Shown here: one piece after another, positions 1 to 6,875 of the stretch
Layout: each line of letters opens with the position of its first letter
Numbering within the stretch: the first letter of the stretch is position 1
NCBI GenBank assembly: GCA_035316005.1
Contig: DATFXK010000232.1
Location: 1 to 19,087, forward strand
Length of the DNA stretch: 19,087 nucleotides
Reading direction: 5' to 3'
DNA from: JALZAA01 sp035316005
GTDB lineage: Bacteria; Actinomycetota; Acidimicrobiia; IMCC26256; JACDBD01
Program-made: the position numbers and the translations under genes
The notes under the pieces: generated by a model
What the model was told of the DNA's origin: nothing
Seen by the model: the letters and a program-made list of their open reading frames with translations, nothing else
Database searches by the model: none

Positions 1-98
1 GCGGTCAGGACCAGCGTCGACAAGATCGCGACGAGCAACCAACGCCGCCGCGTTCGACCAGCTGCGCGCCTCGATGCTGAAGCGTTGTCGTTGCGCAT
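1..98 (-). CDS. Partial gene: N-terminus of a secreted or membrane-anchored protein
   Basis: Only the first 32 codons are inside the window; the gene runs off the left edge. From the ATG at 98 the reading is a short polar stretch, then an Arg-rich segment (RTRRRW) followed by a hydrophobic run (LLVAILSTLVLT). This is the n-region/h-region pattern of a Sec signal peptide or an N-terminal membrane anchor. The start is supported by GGGGTGATC at 100-108 just upstream, which matches the 16S 3' end over GGTGATC. The function cannot be told from so short a piece. It is divergent from the cyclase gene at 521. Confidence 0.55.
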   Translation of the reverse strand, partial: MRNDNASASRRAAGRTRRRWLLVAILSTLVLT

Positions 99-106
99 CG
101 ATCACC

Positions 107-126
107 CCGGGACACGCGCGTCCCGG
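107..126. repeat. Perfect 7-bp hairpin upstream of the partial gene
   Basis: CCGGGAC at 107-113 pairs perfectly with GTCCCGG at 120-126 around a six-base ACGCGC loop. It lies immediately upstream of, and slightly overlaps, the Shine-Dalgarno of the minus-strand partial gene. It could be a 5'-UTR structure that hides the ribosome site or a protein-binding palindrome. No U-tract follows on either side, so a terminator is less likely. Confidence 0.4.
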
Positions 127-237
127 CCCCTGCCTCGTGACGGAGTGTTGCTAGCTCACGCGCACGGGACATACAAGTCACGGGCGCGTCCATGCGCGGC
201 TTGGTGCGCGCATTCGATCCGCTGATATCGACACGGT

Positions 238-253
238 GTGGTCGGGCGACCAC
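238..253. repeat. Inverted repeat GTGGTCG-GG-CGACCAC
   Basis: This is a perfect 7-bp dyad with a 2-bp spacer in the divergent intergenic region. A further copy of the half-site GTGGTCG occurs in direct orientation at 307-313. A compact dyad of this size, with an extra half-site nearby, is compatible with a dimeric repressor operator. In such GC-rich DNA a chance dyad is also possible. Confidence 0.35.
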
Positions 254-463
254 GTTCTGTGCCTAGAGGCGAACCGAACATCGACGTGATCGGGCACGTC
301 TACGGCGTGGTCGTCACGCTCGACCGCGCGAAAGCGCAACGGGTCGAGAGGACGATGCCGCCCGCCGTTCGGGTCTCCGCCCACCGCACGACTTCAAACG
401 ACGTCGCGCCAAGCGCTCGGGGTGGTGCAGATTGTGCCGGGACGAGCTTCTGTGCACGATTCG

Positions 464-476
464 GGCGGTGACCGCC
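464..476. repeat. Inverted repeat GGCGGT-G-ACCGCC near the cyclase start
   Basis: A perfect 6-bp dyad around one central base lies 45-57 bases upstream of the cyclase ATG, close to where a core promoter would be expected. It is a candidate operator, with support only from symmetry and position. Confidence 0.3.
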
Positions 477-520
477 GCTCCCGACCCTGATTTACTGGCA
501 TTGCCCAGCAGGGGGGTCCC

Positions 521-3500
521 ATGGCCGAGTTGCCGACCGGCACGGTCACGTTCCTGTTCACCGACCTCGAGGCATCGACGCGCCTGTGGGAGGAGCACGT
601 CGACGAGATGCCAAAGGCGCTCGCGCGTCACGACGCCCTGTTGCGGGACGCCGTCGAAACGCATGCCGGTCACGTTGTCAAGAGCACCGGCGACGGCATG
701 TACGCCGTCTTCGCCACCGCCGAGAGTGCAGTCGAGGCGGCCGCCGCCGCGCAGCTCGCGCTGGCGCGCGAGGCCTGGGGCGACACCGGTTCCCTGCGGG
801 TTCGCATGGGCGTGCACACTGGCGTCGCGGAGCAACGCGACGGCGACTACTACGGGCGCGCGGTCAACCGCGCCGCGCGGCTCATGAGCGCGGCGCACCC
901 GGGCCAGGTGCTGTGCTCCCAGGCAACCGTCGACCTCGTGCGCGACTCCTTGCCGTCGCCTGTCGGGCTCGTCGAGCTCGGACTCCACCAGCTGCAGGAC
1001 CTCAGCCGCCCCGAGGTCGTGTCGCAACTGACGCACCCCGAGCTGGGAAGCGAGTTCCCGGCGCTCCGGTCGCTGGAGCCGTTCCCGGGCAACCTGCCTC
1101 GCCAGGTGACGTCGTTCATCGGGCGACGCGCCGACCTGGCGAGCGTCGCGAGCGAGCTCGAAGACGCGCCGCTCGTGACCCTGACCGGCGTGGGCGGCGT
1201 GGGAAAGACGCGCCTCTCTCTCGAGGTCGCGGCCTCCCTGCTCCCCAATCACCGGGACGGTGCGTGGCTGTGCGAGCTCGACGGAGTACGCGAGGCTGAC
1301 GCCGTGCCTGACGCCGTCGCCGGCGTCTTCGGCCTGGATCCGAGCCCCGGAGTCACCGTCAGCGATCTGCTGCTCAAGTTCCTGCGCGGCAAGGAGCTCC
1401 TCTTGGTGATCGACAACTGCGAGCACGTCCTCCGACCGGTCGCGCGGCTGGTGGATCGCATCGTCCGTGATTGTCCGCACGTGCGAGTTCTCGCCACGAG
1501 TCGGGAGGGACTCGGCGTCACGGGTGAACGGATCGAGGTCGTCGGCTCCCTGGAGGTTCCGGAAAACTCCGCTGGTGCCGAGGAGATCGGCGGCAGTGAC
1601 GCTGTTCGCCTCTTCGTCGACCGGGCCCGGGCGGTTCGAAACGAGTTCGCGGTTGACGCGGCGAACGCTGATGCCGTTGCGCAGATCTGCGAGCGCCTCG
1701 ACGGTGTCCCGCTCGCGATCGAGCTGGCCGCGGCACGCGTCGGGATGCTTACGCCGGCAGAGCTGGCGCGACGCCTCGACGAACGGTTCCGCATCTTGAC
1801 CGGCAGCGAGCGTGGTGCGGTCGAGCGTCACCAGACGTTACGCGCCGCGATCGACTGGTCATACGACCTCCTGGACGGCACCGAGCGCATGCTCCTCGAT
1901 CGCTTGAGCGTCTTCGCCGGCGGCTTCACTCTCGAGGCAGCAGAGGCGGTCGCGTCGGGTGATGGAATAGATCGAGACGACGTGTTCGATCTGGTGGCCG
2001 CGCTCGTCGCCCGTTCTCTGGTCGAGGCGGAGGCCGAAGGAGCGGAGACGCGCTATCGGCTGCTCGAGATCATCCGCCAGTACGCCCAAGAACATCTCGA
2101 TCTCACCGATGAGACCGCCCGAGTTCGGGACGCCCACGCGCGCTATGTCGCCGCGTTTGGCGAGCAAGCCGTGGTGGGTGTGGCCAGTCCCGCTGAATTG
2201 GAATGGTGGCAACGGTTCAGCCGTGAGATCGACAACATCCGCGTCGCTCTGACGTGGGCAATCGAGAACCGCGACACCGATACGACGCTCCGCTTGCTCC
2301 TCCTGGACGCCCCACGGATGGTGGCGTTCTCCCCCGAGCTCACTGCGGTGCTTCGTCCGGCGGCGGAAGCTGCCCTGACGATTCCCGGCATCGCCGACGA
2401 CGAGAGATACCCGCACGCTCTCCTGTGCGCTGCGATGAAGTGCTACGCGGTCGGCGACCTCGAAGGTGTGACGCGTTACTGCAACGATGCGCTCGCGGCT
2501 GAACAGCGCCTGGGCGTCGAGCCGAGTCCCATGGTGTGGAACACGCGTATCTGGGTTGCGCTCACGGAAGGCCTTATCGACGATTACGTCGAGTACGCGC
2601 AGCGCGCACTGGCGATCAGCAGGAGGGGAACGGACCGCGTCGCTCTGGCGATGGCACTGACCGGGGCCGCGATGGCTCACTCGTTGCAGGGCCACGACAT
2701 GACGGCCGCGGAGGCGGAGATCGACGAGGCGCTCGCGGTGGCCGAGGAGCTTGCAATCCCCACGCATCTGGGGAGCGTCAGGGCCTCGGCCGCGTTCGTG
2801 CTCGCCGACATCCAACCGGATCGAGCGCTCCGCTTGATGGACGCCGCCCTCGAGACCAAGGAAGCACACCGGCTCCGGAGCATCCCGGTGCACTCCATCC
2901 TGGGCGACGTCGCCGAGCGCCTCGGTGATCAACGCCGGGCGCTCGACTTCTTCGTCATAGGCATGGACGAGCACCACTGGATCGGCAATACCGAGATGGT
3001 CGGGCGCATGCTCCGCCGGATCGGCCTCCGGCTCGTCGACAACGACCCAGAAGCGGCCGCTATCACCATCGGCGCCGGCACGGCGTTCTCGCACGGCTGG
3101 ACACTCACGACCCGCGTCATCGAGGACCAGCGACAAGGCATCGACGCGCTGACCGCCGCCCTCGGTGCCGAACGGTGCGAGCAGCTCCTCGAGCAGGGCG
3201 CGGCGATGGAGGAGCACGATGCCGTCGTCATGGCGCGTGAAGCGGCTGGGCGGGTGCTCTCGGCCGAAACGGAGCCGGAGGCGCCGTCGACGAGCGCGCC
3301 TTCGGAAGGGAACGTCTTCCGTCGCGAAGGGGACGTGTGGGCGATCGGCTACCGCGGCAGCGGCATACGGCTGCGGGACGCCAAGGGCCTGCGCTACCTC
3401 GCCGTCCTGCTCTCCCAGCCCGGGCGGGAGGTCCACGTGAACGACCTCGCCGCCGAGGCCACCGGCGGTGAGGCGGCACCGACGTCAGGGTCCGGCGGTG

Positions 3501-3850
3501 AGATCCTCGACGAGACCGCCACGGCCGCCTACCGCCGCCGACTCGCCGAGCTCGAGGCCGAGGTCGCCGAGGCCACCCAGTGGAACGACACCGTACGCGT
3601 CGCCCGCGCCCAGGCCGAGATCGACGCCCTCACGGACCAGCTCACCGCCGCCTACGGCCTGGGCGGGCGCGCCCGCACGATGAGCGATCCCGCCGAGCGG
3701 GTCCGCAAAGCCGTGACCAACCGCATCCGCGACAGCCTCGACCGCATCGCCGCCGAAAACGACGCCCTCGGCCGCCACCTCGCCAACGCCGTCCACACGG
3801 GCACCTTCTGCTCCTACACCCCCGAACGGCCAACCGTTTGGGCGCTCTGA
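521..3850 (+). CDS. Class III nucleotide cyclase-STAND ATPase-helical repeat regulator
   Basis: This is a 1109-residue multidomain signalling protein. Residues about 5-170 form a class III adenylate/guanylate cyclase domain: metal-binding Asp15 (FTDLEAST) and Asp58 (KSTGDG), substrate-side Lys54, and transition-state Asn116/Arg120 (AVNRAARL). All expected catalytic residues are present, so the domain looks active. A STAND/NB-ARC-type ATPase follows, with Walker A GVGGVGKT (223-230), Walker B LLLVIDNC (293-300), the sensor-like ATSREGL (325-331) and GVPLAIEL (394-401). Residues about 550-900 are Ala/Leu-rich helices of TPR-like type. The C-terminus (about 929-1109) is a conserved module found on many actinobacterial proteins of this kind, with an RLRDAKGLRYLAVLL motif, a charged coiled coil and the ending TGTFCSYTPE. 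It probably couples ligand or partner binding to cyclic nucleotide production. It has no LuxR-type HTH. The start is supported by a G-rich ribosome site. Confidence 0.9.
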   Translation: MAELPTGTVTFLFTDLEASTRLWEEHVDEMPKALARHDALLRDAVETHAGHVVKSTGDGMYAVFATAESAVEAAAAAQLALAREAWGDTGSLRVRMGVHTGVAEQRDGDYYGRAVNRAARLMSAAHPGQVLCSQATVDLVRDSLPSPVGLVELGLHQLQDLSRPEVVSQLTHPELGSEFPALRSLEPFPGNLPRQVTSFIGRRADLASVASELEDAPLVTLTGVGGVGKTRLSLEVAASLLPNHRDGAWLCELDGVREADAVPDAVAGVFGLDPSPGVTVSDLLLKFLRGKELLLVIDNCEHVLRPVARLVDRIVRDCPHVRVLATSREGLGVTGERIEVVGSLEVPENSAGAEEIGGSDAVRLFVDRARAVRNEFAVDAANADAVAQICERLDGVPLAIELAAARVGMLTPAELARRLDERFRILTGSERGAVERHQTLRAAIDWSYDLLDGTERMLLDRLSVFAGGFTLEAAEAVASGDGIDRDDVFDLVAALVARSLVEAEAEGAETRYRLLEIIRQYAQEHLDLTDETARVRDAHARYVAAFGEQAVVGVASPAELEWWQRFSREIDNIRVALTWAIENRDTDTTLRLLLLDAPRMVAFSPELTAVLRPAAEAALTIPGIADDERYPHALLCAAMKCYAVGDLEGVTRYCNDALAAEQRLGVEPSPMVWNTRIWVALTEGLIDDYVEYAQRALAISRRGTDRVALAMALTGAAMAHSLQGHDMTAAEAEIDEALAVAEELAIPTHLGSVRASAAFVLADIQPDRALRLMDAALETKEAHRLRSIPVHSILGDVAERLGDQRRALDFFVIGMDEHHWIGNTEMVGRMLRRIGLRLVDNDPEAAAITIGAGTAFSHGWTLTTRVIEDQRQGIDALTAALGAERCEQLLEQGAAMEEHDAVVMAREAAGRVLSAETEPEAPSTSAPSEGNVFRREGDVWAIGYRGSGIRLRDAKGLRYLAVLLSQPGREVHVNDLAAEATGGEAAPTSGSGGEILDETATAAYRRRLAELEAEVAEATQWNDTVRVARAQAEIDALTDQLTAAYGLGGRARTMSDPAERVRKAVTNRIRDSLDRIAAENDALGRHLANAVHTGTFCSYTPERPTVWAL

Positions 3851-3854
3851 CCAT

Positions 3855-3878
3855 GGGCGCGTAGCACCGCTACGGCCC
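3855..3878 (+). terminator. Hairpin terminator after the cyclase gene
   Basis: CGTAGC (3860-3865) pairs with GCTACG (3869-3874) across a three-base loop. The stem is extended by GGGC (3855-3858) with GCCC (3875-3878) past one bulged G, giving ten base pairs starting four bases after the stop codon. No U-tract follows, as is common for terminators in GC-rich actinobacteria. Confidence 0.6.
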
Positions 3879-3968
3879 GTGACCCTCGTCACTCCTGATT
3901 TCGGCACGGCCGAGTTCGCGCCCTTCTGGTGAAGGCACCGATCAGGCGCCACAAACCAGGAGGGGACG

Positions 3969-4139
3969 ATGGAAACCGCAACGACGACCGAGACAAGGAC
4001 CAGCGGCCGGGAGGTGGCGGACGGCGACGCGGCGGCGCGGGCAGCCCGTGCGTGGCTCACCCGTAGGCTCGGTTGGGAGCATCGTCTCGCTGAGCTGCGA
4101 GGTCATGCAGCACGGCGCCCAGGCAAAGCGGGTCTGTGA
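3969..4139 (+). CDS. Small uncharacterised protein, 56 residues
   Basis: The ORF begins METATTTETRTSGREV and ends GHAARRPGKAGL. It is Ala/Arg/Thr-rich with a central amphipathic stretch (ARAWLTRRLGWEHRLAEL) that could form one helix. The reason to call it is the strong Shine-Dalgarno AGGAGGGG (3958-3965), about five bases from the ATG, downstream of the cyclase terminator. The first half has the strong GC third-position bias expected here; the second half does not, so the downstream part may be degraded or the reading frame may be fortuitous. It is convergent with the ASCH gene, with four bases between the stop codons. No function can be assigned. Confidence 0.4.
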   Translation: METATTTETRTSGREVADGDAAARAARAWLTRRLGWEHRLAELRGHAARRPGKAGL

Positions 4140-4143
4140 TCCG

Positions 4144-4431
4144 CTACGGCACGATGTGGAACTCGATGCGGTAGACGAGCGTGTCGTCCTCGATTGGTCC
4201 GGAGTGTGCGGCCCGACGGCGCAGGGACTCACGATCACGCTCTCCGGATCGACGCACGTCGGCGCGGGTCACACTCGAGAACGGCACCAATTCGATCGAG
4301 TCGACCTCGACGCGAACCGGGCCGACGTCATAGCGACCTCCGACCTTCACCTTGGGTCGGGTCCATAGCCGGATCGACACCGTGATCTCACCGGAGGCGA
4401 CGTCGTCGCGAAGATCGGGGCTGAACTGCAC
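4144..4431 (-). CDS. ASCH/PUA-fold domain protein at the end of the suf operon
   Basis: This is a 95-residue protein that looks like a complete, stand-alone ASCH-type (PUA-like beta-barrel) domain. The segment VSIRLWTRPKVKVGGRYDVG (residues 18-37) has the RLW-RPKVKVG-RY pattern of this family, followed by VEVDSIELVPFSSVT and a C-terminal LVYRIEFHIV strand. ASCH domains are predicted to bind RNA or nucleic-acid-related ligands; the role of this protein is unknown. I chose the GTG at 4431 because the recognisable fold begins right after it and it falls ten bases past the sufC stop. Longer readings in this frame run into sufC and become low-complexity Ser/Arg. There is no clear Shine-Dalgarno, so translation is probably coupled to sufC. 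Confidence 0.75.
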   Translation of the reverse strand: MQFSPDLRDDVASGEITVSIRLWTRPKVKVGGRYDVGPVRVEVDSIELVPFSSVTRADVRRSGERDRESLRRRAAHSGPIEDDTLVYRIEFHIVP

Positions 4432-4441
4432 GACGGCGGCG

Positions 4442-5269
4442 CTACGCGAGCGGGTCGGCGAAGGGGTTCGTCTCGATCGTGGAGTCGGTGAACGGGTCGT
4501 GCTCCGCCTGCGTCTCGACCGCGAGCGTGTCGACGCCGAGCTCCTCGGCCAGGCCCTCGTAACCGACCCGTTCGAGCTCGTCGGCAAGCTCTGGCCCACC
4601 GCTCGTCACCACGCGTCCCGCCATGAGGACGTGCACGCGGTCGGCGCGCAGTTCGCCAAGCAGTCGGGCGTAGTGCGTGATGGCGAGTACGCCCAGGTTG
4701 CGCTCCTCAGTCATCGCCTCGACGCGGCGGGCGACGTCGCGCAAAGCGTCGACGTCGAGCCCGGAGTCGATCTCGTCGAGGACGGCGAACTTCGGGTCGA
4801 GCATCGCGAGCTGGAGCGTTTCCGCCCGTTTCTGCTCGCCTCCGGAGAACTCGACGTTGACGCCTCGCCGGAGGAACTGCTCACCGACCGCGAGCCGCGC
4901 CGCCTCCGCCTCGAGCCGCTCCCCCAGTCCGTTCGGCTCGCCCCCGCGGCCGCGGACGGCAGCGCCGAGGAGATCGACGACCCGGACGCCAGGGACCTCG
5001 ACCGGGTACTGCATGGCAAGGAAGAGACCCTTGGCGGCGCGCTCCCACGTCGGCAGGCCAAGCAGCTCCTTGCCGTCCAAGCTGACCGAGCCGTCCAGCA
5101 CGTCGTACCCGGGCCGACCCATCAGCGTGTGCGCCAGGGTCGACTTCCCTGACCCATTCGGTCCCATCAACGCGTGCGCCTCGCCCGAGGCGACCTCGAG
5201 ATCGACCCCGCGCAGGATCTCCTGCCGGTCGACCGCCACGCGAAGCCCCTCGATCCGCAGCGTGCTCAC
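4442..5269 (-). CDS. sufC: SufC, Fe-S cluster assembly ATPase
   Basis: A 275-residue ABC-type ATPase that powers the SufBCD scaffold during iron-sulfur cluster assembly in the cytoplasm. Visible motifs are Walker A GPNGSGKST (36-44), Q-loop AMQYPVEVPGV (from 85), signature FSGGEQKR (141-148), Walker B FAVLDEIDSGLD (161-172) and H-loop ITHY (His199). The DEIDSGLD wording and the Q-loop are typical of SufC rather than of transporters. The GTG start at 5269 overlaps the Rieske stop codon as GTGA, implying translational coupling. The last 20 or so residues (from AEHDPFTDS) extend beyond the usual SufC core. Confidence 0.95.
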   Translation of the reverse strand: MSTLRIEGLRVAVDRQEILRGVDLEVASGEAHALMGPNGSGKSTLAHTLMGRPGYDVLDGSVSLDGKELLGLPTWERAAKGLFLAMQYPVEVPGVRVVDLLGAAVRGRGGEPNGLGERLEAEAARLAVGEQFLRRGVNVEFSGGEQKRAETLQLAMLDPKFAVLDEIDSGLDVDALRDVARRVEAMTEERNLGVLAITHYARLLGELRADRVHVLMAGRVVTSGGPELADELERVGYEGLAEELGVDTLAVETQAEHDPFTDSTIETNPFADPLA

Positions 5270-5577
5270 GTCGTGACCACCACGTCGTCGCCGTCGATCT
5301 TGACCTCGTAGACGCGCACAGGCTGCGTGGCCGGCAGCGTCGCCGGCTCGCCGGTCTCGAGCGAGAACGTGGAGCCGTGCTTCGGGCACTCGATCTCTTT
5401 GTCGTCCTCCCACACGTCGCCCTCCGAGAGCGAGTAGTCGGCGTGCGAGCACGTGTCGTCGACGACGTAGAAGTCGTCGCCAATGCGCACTACGCAGAGG
5501 TTGAAACCGTCGGCGTCAAAGCGCTTGGCCGAGCCGGGCTCGACGTCCTTGACCGAGCACACGCGCAGCTCAGCCAT
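5266..5577 (-). CDS. Rieske-type [2Fe-2S] ferredoxin in the suf operon
   Basis: A 103-residue small soluble Rieske protein. The cluster ligands are visible as CSH (Cys43, His45) and CPKHG (Cys64, His67), in the order and spacing of bacterial non-haem ferredoxin components. It has no signal peptide or membrane anchor, so it is cytoplasmic. Genes like this sit between sufD and sufC in many actinobacterial suf operons. It is probably an electron carrier for cluster assembly, though that role is inferred. The ATG at 5577 overlaps the sufD stop by eight bases, and the gene's stop overlaps the sufC start by four. An upstream Met exists in frame, but the fold starts at MAELRVCSV. Confidence 0.92.
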   Translation of the reverse strand: MAELRVCSVKDVEPGSAKRFDADGFNLCVVRIGDDFYVVDDTCSHADYSLSEGDVWEDDKEIECPKHGSTFSLETGEPATLPATQPVRVYEVKIDGDDVVVTT

Positions 5578-6868
5578 GGCGGTGCTCCACCTTCTCGACC
5601 ACGCTGCGACGGAGCGCACGCACGAGCGTCGGTACCGGTAAGCGGTCGAATACGTCGTCGAAGAAACCGAGGACGATCAGCCGTTCGGCGTCCTCGGGAC
5701 GAACCCCGCGACTCTCGAGGTAATAGAGCTGGTCCTCGTCGATGGGCCCGACCGCGCTCGCGTGCGAGCACTTCACGTCGTTGGCCTCGATCTCGAGGTT
5801 TGGGATCGATTCGGCGCCGGCGCCTTCGGTCAGCACGAGGTTGCGGTTGGTCTGACTGGCGACTGCCTTGCGCGCGTCGGGTCGCAACCGGATGAGCCCG
5901 GAATACACCGAGTGCGCCCGGTCCTCGACCGCGCCCTTGAAAAGCAGATCGCTGCGCGTGTTCGGGGCGTCGTGGTCCTGGAGCGTGCGGAAGTCGAGCA
6001 TCTGGTCCTGATCGCCGAAGTAGACGGCCATGAGGTCGCTCTCGCCGTGGTCGCCGGCCAGCAACGACTCGCTCCGGAGCCGGGCGTAACCACCGCCGAG
6101 AGCGACAGCCGACGAGTGCAACGACGCGTCGCGACCGACGTGGGCGCGCTGCAACGCGATCTGCCACGTTTGGGGCCCGTGCTCCTGGACCGACAGGTAC
6201 CGCAGTCGGGCGTTGTCGCCGACGACGAGCTCGACGACGGCATCGACGAGGTGCCCGACCCCGCCGATGGCGGGCGAGCCAAAGCGGTCGACGATGGTGA
6301 CCTCCGCGCTCTCGCCGGCCACGACGAGCGTGTGGGGGAAGGTGACGAGACCCTCACCCTCCGACCAGTGCAGGACGATGATCGGCTTTTCGACCACCAC
6401 ACCGGCGGGGACCTTGACGAGCGCGCCCCCGGCAAGAAACGAGTCGTGCAGCACAGTGAACGCGTCAGGCGACGCTCGAGAACACGACCCGAGCACCGGG
6501 GCGACGTCGGCCTCGTCGCACGTGGCGAGGCCGCATACGTTCACGCCCTTGGCGACGAGCGTGTCATCGAGCTCGTGGTGGACGACGCGCCCGTTGCGCA
6601 CGACCACGAGCCCGGCACGCTCGCCCGCTTCCGCCGCCACAGGCCCGCCGCCGGGCGCTGGTTCAGGACCGGGCTCCCCCAGCTCGTCCCGCGACGGCGG
6701 ATGGAAGCGATCGAGATCGAGCTCGTCGATGCGGCTGTACCGCCAGATCTCCTCGCCGGGCGTGGGCCAGCTGATCCCGTCGAGCTGCTCGGCCGCAGCA
6801 AGACGACGCTCGACGAGCCAGTCCGCCCCGCCGAGCGCGCGTGCGGCTTCAGGCGTGAACGCGGTCAT
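5570..6868 (-). CDS. sufD: SufD, Fe-S scaffold subunit
   Basis: A 432-residue SufD, partner of SufB in the SufBC2D scaffold complex. The N-terminus has the family's helical region with PGEEIWRYSRIDELDLDRF (about residues 37-55). The middle is the beta-helical core, including LVVAGESAEVTIVDRF. The C-terminus carries LEIEANDVKCSHASAVGPID and LYYLESRGV around residues 355-385, which includes the Cys-Ser-His that marks SufD. Length is normal for the family. It starts seven bases after the sufB stop and overlaps the Rieske gene at its end. Confidence 0.93.
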   Translation of the reverse strand: MTAFTPEAARALGGADWLVERRLAAAEQLDGISWPTPGEEIWRYSRIDELDLDRFHPPSRDELGEPGPEPAPGGGPVAAEAGERAGLVVVRNGRVVHHELDDTLVAKGVNVCGLATCDEADVAPVLGSCSRASPDAFTVLHDSFLAGGALVKVPAGVVVEKPIIVLHWSEGEGLVTFPHTLVVAGESAEVTIVDRFGSPAIGGVGHLVDAVVELVVGDNARLRYLSVQEHGPQTWQIALQRAHVGRDASLHSSAVALGGGYARLRSESLLAGDHGESDLMAVYFGDQDQMLDFRTLQDHDAPNTRSDLLFKGAVEDRAHSVYSGLIRLRPDARKAVASQTNRNLVLTEGAGAESIPNLEIEANDVKCSHASAVGPIDEDQLYYLESRGVRPEDAERLIVLGFFDDVFDRLPVPTLVRALRRSVVEKVEHRHG

Positions 6869-6875
6869 CGAGCGG

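Larger units (their letters stand above)
127..520. other. Divergent intergenic region
   Basis: About 390 bases separate the minus-strand partial gene from the plus-strand cyclase gene. Short ORFs exist here in several frames, but none has a good ribosome site or a protein-like composition, so I call none. The stretch should contain promoters for both flanking genes. I see two inverted repeats (annotated separately) but no convincing -35/-10 pair. An AT-richer patch (GATTTACTGG, about 489-498) sits at the right distance upstream of the cyclase start to hold a -10 element. The cyclase ribosome site is the G-run AGGGGGG just before the ATG at 521. Confidence 0.5.

Noticed and set aside
314..1831. 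Long minus-strand ORF (505 residues) opposite the cyclase gene
   Set aside because: It is antisense to a well-supported domain protein, rich in Arg/Gly/Glu without any family motif, and arises from the high GC content that removes stop codons.
1859..3436. Long minus-strand ORF (525 residues) opposite the cyclase gene
   Set aside because: Same reason: antisense shadow, no recognisable domain, no ribosome site.
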